DNA from: Dokdonella_A sp937902695
GTDB taxonomy: Bacteria > Pseudomonadota > Gammaproteobacteria > Xanthomonadales > Rhodanobacteraceae
DNA length: 64,000 bases
Direction of reading: 5' to 3'
Assembly: GCA_048498135.1 (NCBI GenBank)
Contig: JBEHYO010000003.1
Location: forward strand, 1-64,000
Each line of letters starts with the position of its first letter. The first letter of the stretch is position 1. The notes under the pieces were generated by a model. That model ran no database searches. It saw nothing but the letters and a program-made list of their open reading frames with translations, and had not been told where the DNA came from. This document shows positions 32,819-41,942 of the stretch, in pieces. The position numbers and the translations under genes are program-made.

Positions 32819-33019
32819 TCATGCTGATTCGATGCCGGTGCGCGCGTCGGGCCTCGGTTCGCCGTTGCACGGTGAATGCCCGCAGCCGCAGGTCATCGAA
32901 GCTGCCTCGGTCTCTACGCTCGCATTCGCGCAGTGCGGGCCGCAGCAGGTCTGGCCGGCGGGCACCTCACACGCGCAGCCCCGATGCGCACACGGTTGCG
33001 GCCCCTGATCGATGATCAT
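32819..33019 (-). CDS. Metallothionein-like cysteine-rich protein
   Basis: A 66-aa protein with nine Cys (10, 15, 17, 25, 26, 30, 44, 46, 51) and three His in the spacing of bacterial SmtA/BmtA metallothioneins: CAHRGCACEVP, then CCGPHC, then TCGCGHSPC. Such proteins hold four Zn or Cd ions. GGAG lies 8 nt before the ATG at 33019. It is upstream of the CBS gene with a 20-bp gap, so the two may be one operon. No metal-responsive regulator is adjacent. Confidence 0.82.
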   Translation of the reverse strand: MIIDQGPQPCAHRGCACEVPAGQTCCGPHCANASVETEAASMTCGCGHSPCNGEPRPDARTGIESA

Positions 33020-33406
33020 CGTCGAGTCTCCGGTCCGTGACGCGTTCAATGTGCGCTCGCGTAGCTGAATTCCGCCCCATCGGATGCACGCATCACTGAG
33101 ACAGCGGCTTCAGGCTCGCAGCCGCCGGCGATGCGCGCGCGCAGTACCGCGGAGGGGTGGTTCCGCACGCGCCCGCCAGCCGGACGTTTCACGCGCACGC
33201 GAACTCCGTCGCCCCACTGCGCACGTTTTTCGGACGGCCGTAAAAAAAATTCCCAGCATCGGGACGATTCGAAGCAGTGGCCGCCCTACAGCGCACGGCG
33301 CGCGCCGTTCAGCCGCTGGACCGAAAATTGCTGATGACCGTTCAGGTCAGGGAAGACCGACGTGGCGATGGAAGGCCGACGGCATCCGCATCGAGGATCT
33401 GGAAAC
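33020..33406. other. Divergent 387-bp region, metallothionein / small gene
   Basis: No gene could be supported. It includes a 14-bp perfect palindrome ACGGCGC/GCGCCGT (33295-33308) and an A8 run (33242-33249) next to GGCCG. It should hold the promoters of the metallothionein (minus) and of the small gene at 33407 (plus), but no box pair is convincing. Confidence 0.5.
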
Positions 33407-33643
33407 ATGACATCGGCCCCGCCGCAGGAATCGACCTGGATCTACACCGCCTCGCAGCTTCCGGCGCGGGGCCAGCCGGTCGAGTTCATGCTCGCCGCAC
33501 GCGAGTGCCCGATCATCGGCGTCTATGCGGAGGGCGGCTTCCGCTCGCGCTGGACGCATTATGCGGCCGAGCTCGTCTGTCGCTGGCGTGGCGCGACCGG
33601 GGCCGAACGCATCGAGATCGCGACAGGCGATCGCGCCGCATGA
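33407..33643 (+). CDS. Conserved small hypothetical protein
   Basis: A 78-aa protein, MTSAPPQESTWIYTASQLPA onward, with ARGQPVEFMLAARECPIIG and GGFRSRWTHYAAE. The aromatic and Gly spacing looks like a small beta-barrel. No signal peptide or membrane segment is seen. I do not recognise a named family. It is convergent with tadA, 13 bp apart. The GGATCTGGA before the ATG is a fair ribosome site. Confidence 0.6.
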   Translation: MTSAPPQESTWIYTASQLPARGQPVEFMLAARECPIIGVYAEGGFRSRWTHYAAELVCRWRGATGAERIEIATGDRAA

Positions 33644-33656
33644 CCGCGGGCGCGCC

Positions 33657-34121
33657 TCAGCGCCGCGCGCGGAAAAATCCCTTCAGCAACGCGCCGGCTT
33701 CCTCGCCGAGCACGCCTTCGCGCACTTCGACCCGGTGGTTGTGCCTCTCGTGCTGCAGCAGGTCGAACACGCTGCCTGCGGCGCCGGCCTTCGGATCGCG
33801 TGCGCCGAAGATCACGCGGGCGACGCGCGCATGCACGATCGCGCCGGCGCACATCGCGCACGGCTCGAGCGTCACATAGAGCTCGGCGCCCGGGAAGCGG
33901 TAATTGCCGAGCCGCCGTCCTGCGTCGCGCAGCGCGAGCACTTCGGCGTGCGCGGTCGGATCCGACGTCGCGATGTTGCGGTTCCAGCCTTCGCCGACGA
34001 GGCTGCCGTCGAGCACGATCACCGCGCCGACCGGCACCTCGCCTTCGCGCGCCTCCGCGTGTCGCGCGAGGTCGAGCGCGTGCGCCATCCAGCGCGCGTC
34101 CTCGCCGGTTTCGTGCGTCAT
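33657..34121 (-). CDS. tadA: tRNA-specific adenosine deaminase
   Basis: It makes inosine at position 34 of tRNA-Arg(ACG). The 154-aa protein has the deaminase zinc site: TAHAEVLAL (His and catalytic Glu) and PCAMCAG (two Cys). The start at 34121 (MTHETGEDARW) matches the family; the longer reading frame runs into guaA. It lies 19 bp downstream of guaA on the same strand. Confidence 0.95.
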   Translation of the reverse strand: MTHETGEDARWMAHALDLARHAEAREGEVPVGAVIVLDGSLVGEGWNRNIATSDPTAHAEVLALRDAGRRLGNYRFPGAELYVTLEPCAMCAGAIVHARVARVIFGARDPKAGAAGSVFDLLQHERHNHRVEVREGVLGEEAGALLKGFFRARR

Positions 34122-34140
34122 GGGCGGGCGCGCCGGCGCC

Positions 34141-35709
34141 CTACTCCCACTCGATCGTCGCCGGCGGCTTGCCGCTGACGTCGTAGACGACGCGCGAGAT
34201 GTTCGGAATCTCATTGATGATGCGGCTCGATACCTTGCCGAGCAGCTCGTACGGCAGGTGCGACCAGTGCGCGGTCATGAAATCGATCGTCTCGACGGCG
34301 CGAAGCGCGATGACCCACTCGTATGCACGGCCGTCGCCGACGACGCCGACCGATTTCACCGGCAGGAACACCGCGAACGCCTGGCTCGTCTTGTCGTACC
34401 AGCCCGAGCGGCGGAGCTCTTCGATGAACACGTGATCGGCCTTCTGCAGGATCTCGACGTAGTCGCGCCTGACCTCGCCGAGCACGCGCACGCCGAGGCC
34501 GGGGCCGGGAAACGGATGGCGATAGACCATCTCGCGCGGCAGGCCGAGCTCGACGCCGATGCGGCGGACTTCGTCCTTGAAAAGCTCGCGCAACGGTTCG
34601 ACGAGCTTGAGGTTCATTGTCTCCGGCAGGCCGCCGACGTTGTGATGCGACTTGATCACGTGCGCCTTGCCGGTCTTCGCGCCCGCCGATTCGATCACGT
34701 CGGGGTAGATCGTCCCCTGCGCGAGCCACTTCACGCCTTCGAGCTTGTGCGCCTCTTCGTCGAACACCTCGATGAACGTGCGGCCGATGATCTTGCGCTT
34801 CGCTTCCGGATCGTCGACGCCCTGCAACGCCGTGAAGAAGCGATCGGCCGCATTGACGCGAATGACATGGACGCCCATGTGCTCGGCCATCGTCGCCATG
34901 ACCTGATCGCCTTCGTGCCAGCGCAGCAGGCCCGTGTCGACGAAGACGCACGTCAACTGATCGCCGATCGCCTTCTCGAGGAGCGCCGCGACGACCGAGG
35001 AATCGACGCCGCCCGAAAGGCCGAGCAGTACCTTGTCGGTGCCGACCTGCTCGCGCACGCGCGCGACGGCATCGTCGATGATCCGGCCCGGCGTCCACAG
35101 CGTCTGGCAGCCGCAGATGTCGACGACGAAGCGGCGCAGGATCTCGGCGCCCTGCTTCGTGTGCGTGACCTCGGGATGGAACTGCACGCCGTAGCGGCGC
35201 TCGGCTTCGTTGGCGATCGCGGCGATCGGGACGCTGTCGGTCGAGCCGGCGATCGTGTAGCCCGGCGGCACCGCGGTCACGCGATCGCCGTGCGACATCC
35301 AGACATCCAGCGTCCCTTCGCCGCCCGCGAGCCCGTCGAGCAGTTTGTTCGGCGCGACCGGCTTGACCGACGCATGGCCGAACTCGCGCGCGTGCCCGCC
35401 TTCGACCGCGCCGCCGAGCTGTATCGCCATCGTCTGCATGCCGTAGCAGATGCCGAGCAGCGGAAGATTCGACGCGAACGCTTCGTCGGGCGCGCGCGGC
35501 GCGGCGGTTTCGGTCGTCGATTCCGGACCGCCCGACAGGATGATCCCGCGCGGCGCGAACTTCGCGATCTCGGCCGGATCATGATCCCAGGCCCAGATTT
35601 CGCAGTAGACGCCGATCTCGCGCACGCGCCGTGCGATCAGCTGCGTGTACTGGGCGCCGAAGTCGAGGATCAGGATCTTGTCGGTATGGATGTTCACGTC
35701 ACGCTTCAC
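34141..35709 (-). CDS. guaA: GMP synthase (glutamine-hydrolysing)
   Basis: It aminates XMP to GMP. The 522-aa protein has a class I glutamine amidotransferase domain (catalytic Cys in LGICYGMQ, about residue 84) followed by the ATP pyrophosphatase (PP-loop LSGGVDSSV) and the C-terminal dimerisation domain ending in TIEWE. The start codon is GTG at 35709. It is 25 bp downstream of guaB, forming the guaBA guanine branch. Confidence 0.97.
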   Translation of the reverse strand: MKRDVNIHTDKILILDFGAQYTQLIARRVREIGVYCEIWAWDHDPAEIAKFAPRGIILSGGPESTTETAAPRAPDEAFASNLPLLGICYGMQTMAIQLGGAVEGGHAREFGHASVKPVAPNKLLDGLAGGEGTLDVWMSHGDRVTAVPPGYTIAGSTDSVPIAAIANEAERRYGVQFHPEVTHTKQGAEILRRFVVDICGCQTLWTPGRIIDDAVARVREQVGTDKVLLGLSGGVDSSVVAALLEKAIGDQLTCVFVDTGLLRWHEGDQVMATMAEHMGVHVIRVNAADRFFTALQGVDDPEAKRKIIGRTFIEVFDEEAHKLEGVKWLAQGTIYPDVIESAGAKTGKAHVIKSHHNVGGLPETMNLKLVEPLRELFKDEVRRIGVELGLPREMVYRHPFPGPGLGVRVLGEVRRDYVEILQKADHVFIEELRRSGWYDKTSQAFAVFLPVKSVGVVGDGRAYEWVIALRAVETIDFMTAHWSHLPYELLGKVSSRIINEIPNISRVVYDVSGKPPATIEWE

Positions 35710-35734
35710 AGGGTCCGATCCTCGCGGCGCGGCT

Positions 35735-37195
35735 TCAATCGAGCCGGTAATTCGGCGCTTCCTTCGTGATCGTCACGTCGTGCACGTGCGATTCGCGCAC
35801 GCCCGCCGACGTGATCCGCACGAAATGCGGCTTCTCGCGCATCTCGGCGACCGACGCGCAGCCGACATAGCCCATCGCGGCGCGAAGACCGCCGGCGAGC
35901 TGGTGCACGATGTTGCGCAGCGGCCCGCGATACGGCACGCGGCCCTCGATGCCTTCCGGCACGAGCTTGTCGGCGTCGCCTTCGTCGTCCTGGAAGTACC
36001 GATCCTTCGAGCCTTTCTGCATCGCGCCGAGCGAGCCCATGCCGCGATAGCTCTTGTACGAGCGGCCCTGGTACAGCTCGACCTCGCCGGGCGCTTCCTC
36101 GGTGCCGGCGAACATGCCGCCGATCATCACGCAATCGGCGCCGGCGGCGAGCGCCTTGGCGATGTCGCCCGAGTAGCGGATGCCGCCGTCGGCGATGAGG
36201 CCGATGTCGCTGGTCTTGAGCGCGTCGCGCACCATGCCGACTGCCGAGATCTGCGGCACGCCGACGCCGGCGACGACGCGCGTCGTGCAGATCGAGCCGG
36301 GCCCGATGCCGACCTTGACCGCATCCGCGCCCGCATCGACGAGCGCCTTGGCGGCGTCGCCGGTCACGATGTTGCCGGCGATGATCGCCATGTGCGGATA
36401 GGCCTTGCGCGTCCAGCGCACGCGCTCGACGACGCCGTTCGAATGGCCGTGCGCAGTGTCGATCACGAGAACATCGACGCCCGCTTCGACGAGCGAGGCG
36501 ATGCGCTGCTCGGTATCGCCGCCGACGCCGACCGCCGCGCCGACGCGCAGGCGCTCGCGATCGTCCTTGCACGCGTTCGGATTGTCGCGCGCCTTCTGGA
36601 TGTCCTTGACCGTGATCAGGCCCTTGAGGCGGAACGCATCGTCGACGACGAGGATCTTCTCGATGCGGAACTTGTGCAGCAGCGCCAGCACTTCCTCCTC
36701 GTCCGCGCCTTCCTTGACCGTCACCAGGCGATCCTTGCGCGTCATGATGTTCTTGACCGGATCCTCGGGCTTCTTCTCGAAGCGCAGATCGCGGTTCGTC
36801 ACGATGCCGACGAGCTGCTCGCCGTCGACGACCGGCACGCCCGAGATGTTGTGCGCGCGCGTGATCTGCATGACCTCGCGGATCGACGTCTGCGGCCCGA
36901 CCGTGATCGGATCGCGGATGACGCCCGCCTCGAACTTCTTGACGAGGCGGACTTCGGCGGCCTGCCGGTCGATCGGCATGTTCTTGTGGATGATGCCGAT
37001 GCCGCCCGACTGCGCCATCGTGATGGCGAGGCGTGCTTCGGTCACGGTATCCATCGCCGCCGAGACGATCGGCAGATTGAGGCGGATGGTGCGGGTCAGG
37101 CGGGTGCCGAGGTCGACGTCGCGAGGCAGTACGTTGGAGTACGCGGGGACGAGCGAGACGTCGTCGAAGGTGAGGGCTTCGGAGAGGATGCGCAT
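35735..37195 (-). CDS. guaB: Inosine-5'-monophosphate dehydrogenase
   Basis: It oxidises IMP to XMP, the first committed step to GMP. The 486-aa protein has the TIM barrel split by two CBS domains (about residues 95-205), the active Cys in GPGSICTTRV (about 302) and the flap region with GYVGC. Start ATG is at 37195. The operon order guaB-guaA-tadA follows. Confidence 0.97.
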   Translation of the reverse strand: MRILSEALTFDDVSLVPAYSNVLPRDVDLGTRLTRTIRLNLPIVSAAMDTVTEARLAITMAQSGGIGIIHKNMPIDRQAAEVRLVKKFEAGVIRDPITVGPQTSIREVMQITRAHNISGVPVVDGEQLVGIVTNRDLRFEKKPEDPVKNIMTRKDRLVTVKEGADEEEVLALLHKFRIEKILVVDDAFRLKGLITVKDIQKARDNPNACKDDRERLRVGAAVGVGGDTEQRIASLVEAGVDVLVIDTAHGHSNGVVERVRWTRKAYPHMAIIAGNIVTGDAAKALVDAGADAVKVGIGPGSICTTRVVAGVGVPQISAVGMVRDALKTSDIGLIADGGIRYSGDIAKALAAGADCVMIGGMFAGTEEAPGEVELYQGRSYKSYRGMGSLGAMQKGSKDRYFQDDEGDADKLVPEGIEGRVPYRGPLRNIVHQLAGGLRAAMGYVGCASVAEMREKPHFVRITSAGVRESHVHDVTITKEAPNYRLD

Positions 37196-37262
37196 GGCCT
37201 ATTTTACAGGAGAGGCGATGCTCGTGCCAGATGCGGCCGCGTCGCGCGAAATCCAGTGGGGC

Positions 37263-38543
37263 CTAGCGGACGAGCGCGAGCGAAAGCTCCGGCCAGTACG
37301 TGATCACCAGCACCGCGGCGAGCAGGATCAGGAAGAACGGGATGCTCGCGCGAACCAGCGTGATGACCGGCTTGCCGAAGCGCATGCTCGCGATGAAGAG
37401 GTTCATGCCGACCGGCGGCAGGAAGATGCCGAGCTGGAGGTTGGCGAGGAACACGATGCCCAGATGCACCGGATCGACGTCGTAGTGCAACGCGACCGGC
37501 AGCACCAGCGGCACGAGGATGATGATCGCCGGAAAGCCTTCGAGCAGCATGCCGAACACGAGCAGGAAGAGGTTCAGCACGAGCAGGAACATGCCCTTGC
37601 TCGTGATGCTGCCCTGGATCGCCTGGAAGAGCTTCTCGGGCACCTCCGCGTCGATCAGCCAGTTCGTCAGCGCGAGCGAGAAGCCGAGGATCACGAGTAT
37701 GGCGCCGACCAGCAGCATCGCCTCGCGCGCGATGCGCGGCAACTTGGCCGTCGGGATCTCGCCGCGGATCAGCACCGTCACGATCAGCACGTAGAGCGCC
37801 GTTGCCGCCGCCGCTTCCGATGCGGCGAGCTTGCCGGAATAGATGCCGCCCAGCACGACGAACGGCAGCGGGATTTCCCACGCGGCATCGCGCAGCGCGG
37901 CAAGAAGCTCGCGCGCGCTGGTGCGCTCCCGAGCGACGTGCACGCGCCGCGCGTGCCAGACGCTGTAGATCGACAGCAGCGCGACCATCAGCAGGCACGG
38001 CAGGATGCCGGCCTTGAACAGCGCATCGATGCTGACCGGCGGCGTCGTGTGGAACTGCTGCGCGACGACGCCGTAAAGAATCAGCGGCATCGACGGCACG
38101 AGGATGAGGCCGAGGCTGCCCGACGCGGTGAGGAGTCCAAGCGAAAACCGCTCGCCGTATCGCGCCTCGAGCAGCGCGGGATAGAGCACCGCGCCGAGCG
38201 CGACGATCGTGACGCCTGTCGCACCCGTGAAGGCGGTGAACATCGCGCACGCGATGACCGCGACGATCGCGAGGCCGCCCGGCAGCCAGCCGAGCAGCGC
38301 GTTGCTGAGCCGTACCAGGCGCTGCGGCGCCTGGCTTTCGGCCAGGAGATAACCGGCGAGCGTGAACAGCGGAATCGCGATCAGCGCCGGCATGTCGGCG
38401 AGCCGGTAGAACTCGACCGCGACGGCGACGCCGTCCTGTCCCGCCGCGCGGAATCCGACCAGCGCAATCGCCGCGATCAGCGCGAACAGCGGTGCGCCGA
38501 GCACCGCGAAGACCAGCAGCGCAAGCCCCGCGACGAGGATCAC
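37263..38543 (-). CDS. dctM: TRAP transporter large permease (DctM)
   Basis: The 426-aa inner-membrane subunit transports an organic acid or similar solute with Na+. It has about 12 hydrophobic segments and DctM-type sequences such as FTGATGVTIVALG and PPVGMNLFIAS. The GTG start at 38543 overlaps the stop of the small permease (GTGA), so a longer frame to 38723 is rejected. The substrate cannot be read from the sequence. Confidence 0.92.
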   Translation of the reverse strand: MILVAGLALLVFAVLGAPLFALIAAIALVGFRAAGQDGVAVAVEFYRLADMPALIAIPLFTLAGYLLAESQAPQRLVRLSNALLGWLPGGLAIVAVIACAMFTAFTGATGVTIVALGAVLYPALLEARYGERFSLGLLTASGSLGLILVPSMPLILYGVVAQQFHTTPPVSIDALFKAGILPCLLMVALLSIYSVWHARRVHVARERTSARELLAALRDAAWEIPLPFVVLGGIYSGKLAASEAAAATALYVLIVTVLIRGEIPTAKLPRIAREAMLLVGAILVILGFSLALTNWLIDAEVPEKLFQAIQGSITSKGMFLLVLNLFLLVFGMLLEGFPAIIILVPLVLPVALHYDVDPVHLGIVFLANLQLGIFLPPVGMNLFIASMRFGKPVITLVRASIPFFLILLAAVLVITYWPELSLALVR

Positions 38544-39043
38544 GGCAGCTCCGGCGCGAGCGCCGGCGCGTCGCTCCGCGGCGGCATGAACGCACGCACC
38601 GCGAGGCGGATCGCCAGCAGCGCGAAGCCGACCGGCAGGATCGCTTCGATGACCCAGCCCGGAATGCCGGCGATCGGGGTCGTGCCGCCGTAATCGACCT
38701 CGACGAGATTCCAGCCATACCACGCCATCGCCGCGCTCACGGCTGCGGCAAAGAGCAGCGCGAGCACGCGCGCGGCACGCTTCGCGCGCCTGTGCAGGAA
38801 ATGCGTCAGCAGGTCGAGGCCGATGTGCTTGTCATCGCGCGCTGCGGCGAGCGCGCCGAGCATCGCGGCCCAGAGCACCATCGCGCGCAGCAGCGGATCG
38901 GCCCAGGCGAAACCGGTCTCGAAGAGGTTGCGGAGCAGGATCTGCGCGCCGGCGAGCACGACCATCGCCAGCACCAGCAGCGCGATCAGCGCCGTCTCGA
39001 TGCGTTCGATCAGGTCTGCGACGCGACGCGCAGCGTCGCTCAC
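38540..39043 (-). CDS. dctQ: TRAP transporter small permease (DctQ)
   Basis: A 167-aa membrane protein with four helices (TALIALLVLAMVVLAGAQILLR; MVLWAAMLGALAAARDDKHIGLD; VLALLFAAAVSAAMAWYGW; WVIEAILPVGFALLAIRLAV), with the DctQ-type 'KHIGLD' turn. The GTG start overlaps the dctP stop (GTGA). It joins DctM to the binding protein. Confidence 0.9.
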   Translation of the reverse strand: MSDAARRVADLIERIETALIALLVLAMVVLAGAQILLRNLFETGFAWADPLLRAMVLWAAMLGALAAARDDKHIGLDLLTHFLHRRAKRAARVLALLFAAAVSAAMAWYGWNLVEVDYGGTTPIAGIPGWVIEAILPVGFALLAIRLAVRAFMPPRSDAPALAPELP

Positions 39044-40047
39044 TTCGATCCGCCGCGCGCTTCGGCCAGCGCCGCGTCGAGCGCCTTCTGAAGCTCCGGA
39101 CTGAACGCGTGCTGCGCCGTGAGCTGCCTGTACGTCTCGGCGCCGACGCCTTCCCAGCGCGCGCGCTCGGCCGCGTCGGGCGAGAAGAACGTGATGCCCT
39201 GTCCCTTCAGCGCCTCGCGCGCCGATGCGTTGTCGCTGCGATTGATCTTCTCGAGGCGCGCGAACCCGGAACTGAACTCGTCGGACACGATCTTCTGGTC
39301 CGCGGCGTCCAGCGCATCGAACGTCTTCTTGTCGATGAGCACTTCGCCGACGACGTAGATCAGCGGCATGTCGACGACATGCTTGATTTTCGTGTGCCAC
39401 TGGAACGCGATCGCGCCCGCATCGGTGTTGGCGGCCGTGTCGATCAGGCCGGTCTGCAGGCTCGTATAGACGTCCGACAGCGGCAGCGGCACCGGCGTCA
39501 CGCCGGCCGTCTTGAACGTGAGCTCGGCGATCTCGTCGCCCTGCGGCACCCAGACCTTCGCGTTCTTGAGATCGTCGCGCGTCTTGATGTCCTTCGTGCT
39601 CATCAGGTAGGCAAAGCCGCCGCCGGAGAGGCCGAGCAGCTCGAAGCCGCTCTTGCGCACGGCATCCTTGACGAGCGGATCGAGCTTCGGACGCACCTTG
39701 TCGACTTCGTCCTGGCTGCGGAACAGGAACGGCACCGTGTAGATCTCGGCGTCCTTGGTGATGACGCTCGCCTCGCCGCCGGTAAACGCGCTGCCCTGCA
39801 GCTGGCCGATCTTGATCTTGCGCAGCACCGTCGCGTTGTCGCCCATGACGCCGCCCGGGTAGAGCTTGAGCTCGACGCGGCCGTCGGTGCCCTTCTTGAT
39901 CGCATCGCCCGTCGCGCGCATTTCCTTCATCCATGCGGTGCCGTCGGGCGCGATCGTCGCAATCTTGATCGTCGTCGCCGCACGCGCCGGCAACGCCGGC
40001 GCAAGCGAAAGCGCGAGCGCGATCGAAAGTGTGTTCAAGAGTCGCAT
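39040..40047 (-). CDS. dctP: TRAP transporter substrate-binding protein (DctP family)
   Basis: A periplasmic solute receptor of 335 aa with a signal peptide (cut near ARA-A). The family features are present: KIATIAPDGTAWMKEMRATG at the mature start, YPGGVMGD, and the DVYTSLQTGLIDTAANT segment. The conserved carboxylate-binding Arg is not clear; KVWVPQGDEIAEL is in its place. With the TatT gene behind it, this belongs to the TRAP-TatT subgroup whose substrates may be non-carboxylate or hydrophobic. Confidence 0.9.
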   Translation of the reverse strand: MRLLNTLSIALALSLAPALPARAATTIKIATIAPDGTAWMKEMRATGDAIKKGTDGRVELKLYPGGVMGDNATVLRKIKIGQLQGSAFTGGEASVITKDAEIYTVPFLFRSQDEVDKVRPKLDPLVKDAVRKSGFELLGLSGGGFAYLMSTKDIKTRDDLKNAKVWVPQGDEIAELTFKTAGVTPVPLPLSDVYTSLQTGLIDTAANTDAGAIAFQWHTKIKHVVDMPLIYVVGEVLIDKKTFDALDAADQKIVSDEFSSGFARLEKINRSDNASAREALKGQGITFFSPDAAERARWEGVGAETYRQLTAQHAFSPELQKALDAALAEARGGSK

Positions 40048-40065
40048 GCGTCTACTCCATGAAAA

Positions 40066-40941
40066 TCAGAAAAAGTCCTTCCCGGATTCGAGCAGCTGCT
40101 TCGCCTGCTGTTGCGCGATGACGTTGATCAGCGTCAGCCCCGGCGCGTGCGGATCGGCCGAGATCGCCTCGTTCAGGAGGCGGTCGTGCAGATCCTTGTC
40201 GAAGACGAGCCGCGCATACTGTTTGGCGTAGAGCACGCGAACCATCTGGTTCCTGCCGTCCGACAGCGCAAGGGCTTTTTCGAAGTCGGCCTTGCCCTTC
40301 TCGGGTTCGCCGCCGAGCGACGCGGGCCGCAGCGTGGCGATGACGCCGAGGTACATGTACGGCTCGCCGCTCATGTAGCCCGGATCGAGCGCAACGACGC
40401 GATCGAGCAGCGCCTGCGCGCGAGGAATGTCGGCGATCGACTTCCAGTCGCTGGAATTGGCCTGGATGCGACCCGCCCAGCTGGTGCCGAGCACGTAAAG
40501 CGTGCCGACATTCTTCACGCCGATCTTCGCGACCTCGGCCTGGAACGCGTCGTACGGCTGATCGAGCGTCCTGCAGAGCGCCGGCAGGTCGATGCAGGTC
40601 GCACGCCGCGCGTAGTCGAACGCGTGCGCGGTGAGCCGCTGCGCGCGAGCGGGATCCTCGATGAAACCGCCGGAGTACGCGCCATAGAGGCGCGCGCCGG
40701 CGACGAGCAGGCCGACGTTCTGCGGATTGCCTTCGACGAGGCCGTCGACGAGCAGCAGCCACGACGGGATGCCGTCGCGCGCGGTCGCAACGTCGTCCTG
40801 GCTGAGGATGCCCGCGGTGAGGTTGCTGGCGAGCCGCTGGCTCGCCCTGTCGACCAGGCTCGCGCAGCCGGTGGCGGAGATCGCGACCGCGAGGATCGCG
40901 CAGCGAAGCATCGAGCGGATGGACAGGCGTGGGGACGGCAT
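40066..40941 (-). CDS. TatT-type TPR lipoprotein of the TRAP transporter
   Basis: A 291-aa lipoprotein (lipobox ATGC, C26) of helical repeats, matching the 'TRAP transporter TatT component' family: NLTAGILSQDDVATARDGIP, LLLVDGLVEGNPQNVGLLVAGARLYGAYSG, then TPR-like units. The Treponema TatT forms a trimer with a ligand pore and pairs with the TRAP receptor. It precedes dctP by 18 bp and likely starts the operon. Confidence 0.88.
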   Translation of the reverse strand: MPSPRLSIRSMLRCAILAVAISATGCASLVDRASQRLASNLTAGILSQDDVATARDGIPSWLLLVDGLVEGNPQNVGLLVAGARLYGAYSGGFIEDPARAQRLTAHAFDYARRATCIDLPALCRTLDQPYDAFQAEVAKIGVKNVGTLYVLGTSWAGRIQANSSDWKSIADIPRAQALLDRVVALDPGYMSGEPYMYLGVIATLRPASLGGEPEKGKADFEKALALSDGRNQMVRVLYAKQYARLVFDKDLHDRLLNEAISADPHAPGLTLINVIAQQQAKQLLESGKDFF

Positions 40942-40993
40942 GGGCGAATGGTAGTCGAAGCGTCGTGACAGTCGGCGAAAAGGCTCGAAAGCG

Positions 40994-41848
40994 TCAGTCG
41001 AAGAACGTCTCGGTCGCTTCCAGCGTGTTCTCGATCAGGGTCGCGACCGTCATCGGCCCGACGCCGCCCGGCACCGGCGTGATCCATGATGCGCGCATCG
41101 CAGCGGGCGCGAACTCGACGTCGCCGACGAGCCGGCCGTCCTCGAGCCGGTTGATGCCGACATCGATGACGACCGCGCCTGGCTTGATCCAGTCGCCCTT
41201 GATCAGCTCGGGTCGCCCCGCCGCGACGACGACGATGTCGGCCTGCCGCACTTCGCCTTCGAGATCGCGCGTGAACTTGTGGCACGCGGTCGTCGTGCAG
41301 CCCGCGAGCAGGAGCTCCAGCACGAGCGGACGGCCGACGTGGTTCGAGACGCCGACGACGACCGCCTTCTGCCCTCGCACGGGCCGGTCCGTGTGCGCGA
41401 GCAGCGTCATGACCCCTTTCGGCGTGCACGGCCGCAGGCCGCGCTGGCGCAGCGCGAGCCGGCCGACGTTCTCGGCCTGGAAGCCGTCGACGTCCTTGTG
41501 CGGATCGATGCGGTCGATGATCGCGGTGCCGTTCATGCCGTGCGGCAGCGGCAGCTGCACGAGGATGCCGTGCACGTCCGGATCGGCGTTGAGCGTGTCG
41601 ATCAGCGCGGTCAGCTCGCCTTCGGTCGTCGTGTCCGGCAGATCGAAATCGAGCGAACGGAAGCCGACGCGCGCGCACGCCTTGCGCTTGTTGCGCACGT
41701 ACACCGACGAGGCCGGATCCTCGCCGACCAGCACGACTGCGAGCCCGGGCACGCGCTTGCCCGCCGCGACGCGCGCACGCACGCGCGCGGCGACGCTGTC
41801 GAGCACTTCATCGGCGATGCGCCTGCCGTCGAGGATGCGGGCGTTCAT
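40994..41848 (-). CDS. folD: Bifunctional methylenetetrahydrofolate dehydrogenase / cyclohydrolase
   Basis: It interconverts 5,10-methylene-THF and 10-formyl-THF. The 284-aa protein shows the family motifs: the catalytic Lys in YVRNKRKAC, QLPLPHGM, DGFQAENVGRL, CTPKGVM and the final PVPGGVGPMT. Start ATG at 41848. It is convergent with nothing and divergent from the DUF1244 gene. Confidence 0.97.
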   Translation of the reverse strand: MNARILDGRRIADEVLDSVAARVRARVAAGKRVPGLAVVLVGEDPASSVYVRNKRKACARVGFRSLDFDLPDTTTEGELTALIDTLNADPDVHGILVQLPLPHGMNGTAIIDRIDPHKDVDGFQAENVGRLALRQRGLRPCTPKGVMTLLAHTDRPVRGQKAVVVGVSNHVGRPLVLELLLAGCTTTACHKFTRDLEGEVRQADIVVVAAGRPELIKGDWIKPGAVVIDVGINRLEDGRLVGDVEFAPAAMRASWITPVPGGVGPMTVATLIENTLEATETFFD

Positions 41849-41942
41849 GCGGCCTGATCGCGGGGAAACCGCACATTATCCATGCGGGCGCCGCGGGTCA
41901 CAAATTGGACTACCATCGCCGGAGCGGCCGCATGCGGGCCGC

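Noticed and set aside
33084..33410. 108-codon plus-strand open frame before the small gene at 33407
   Set aside because: Arg/Ala-rich, no motif, crosses palindromes and an A8 run; the ending overlaps the better start at 33407.
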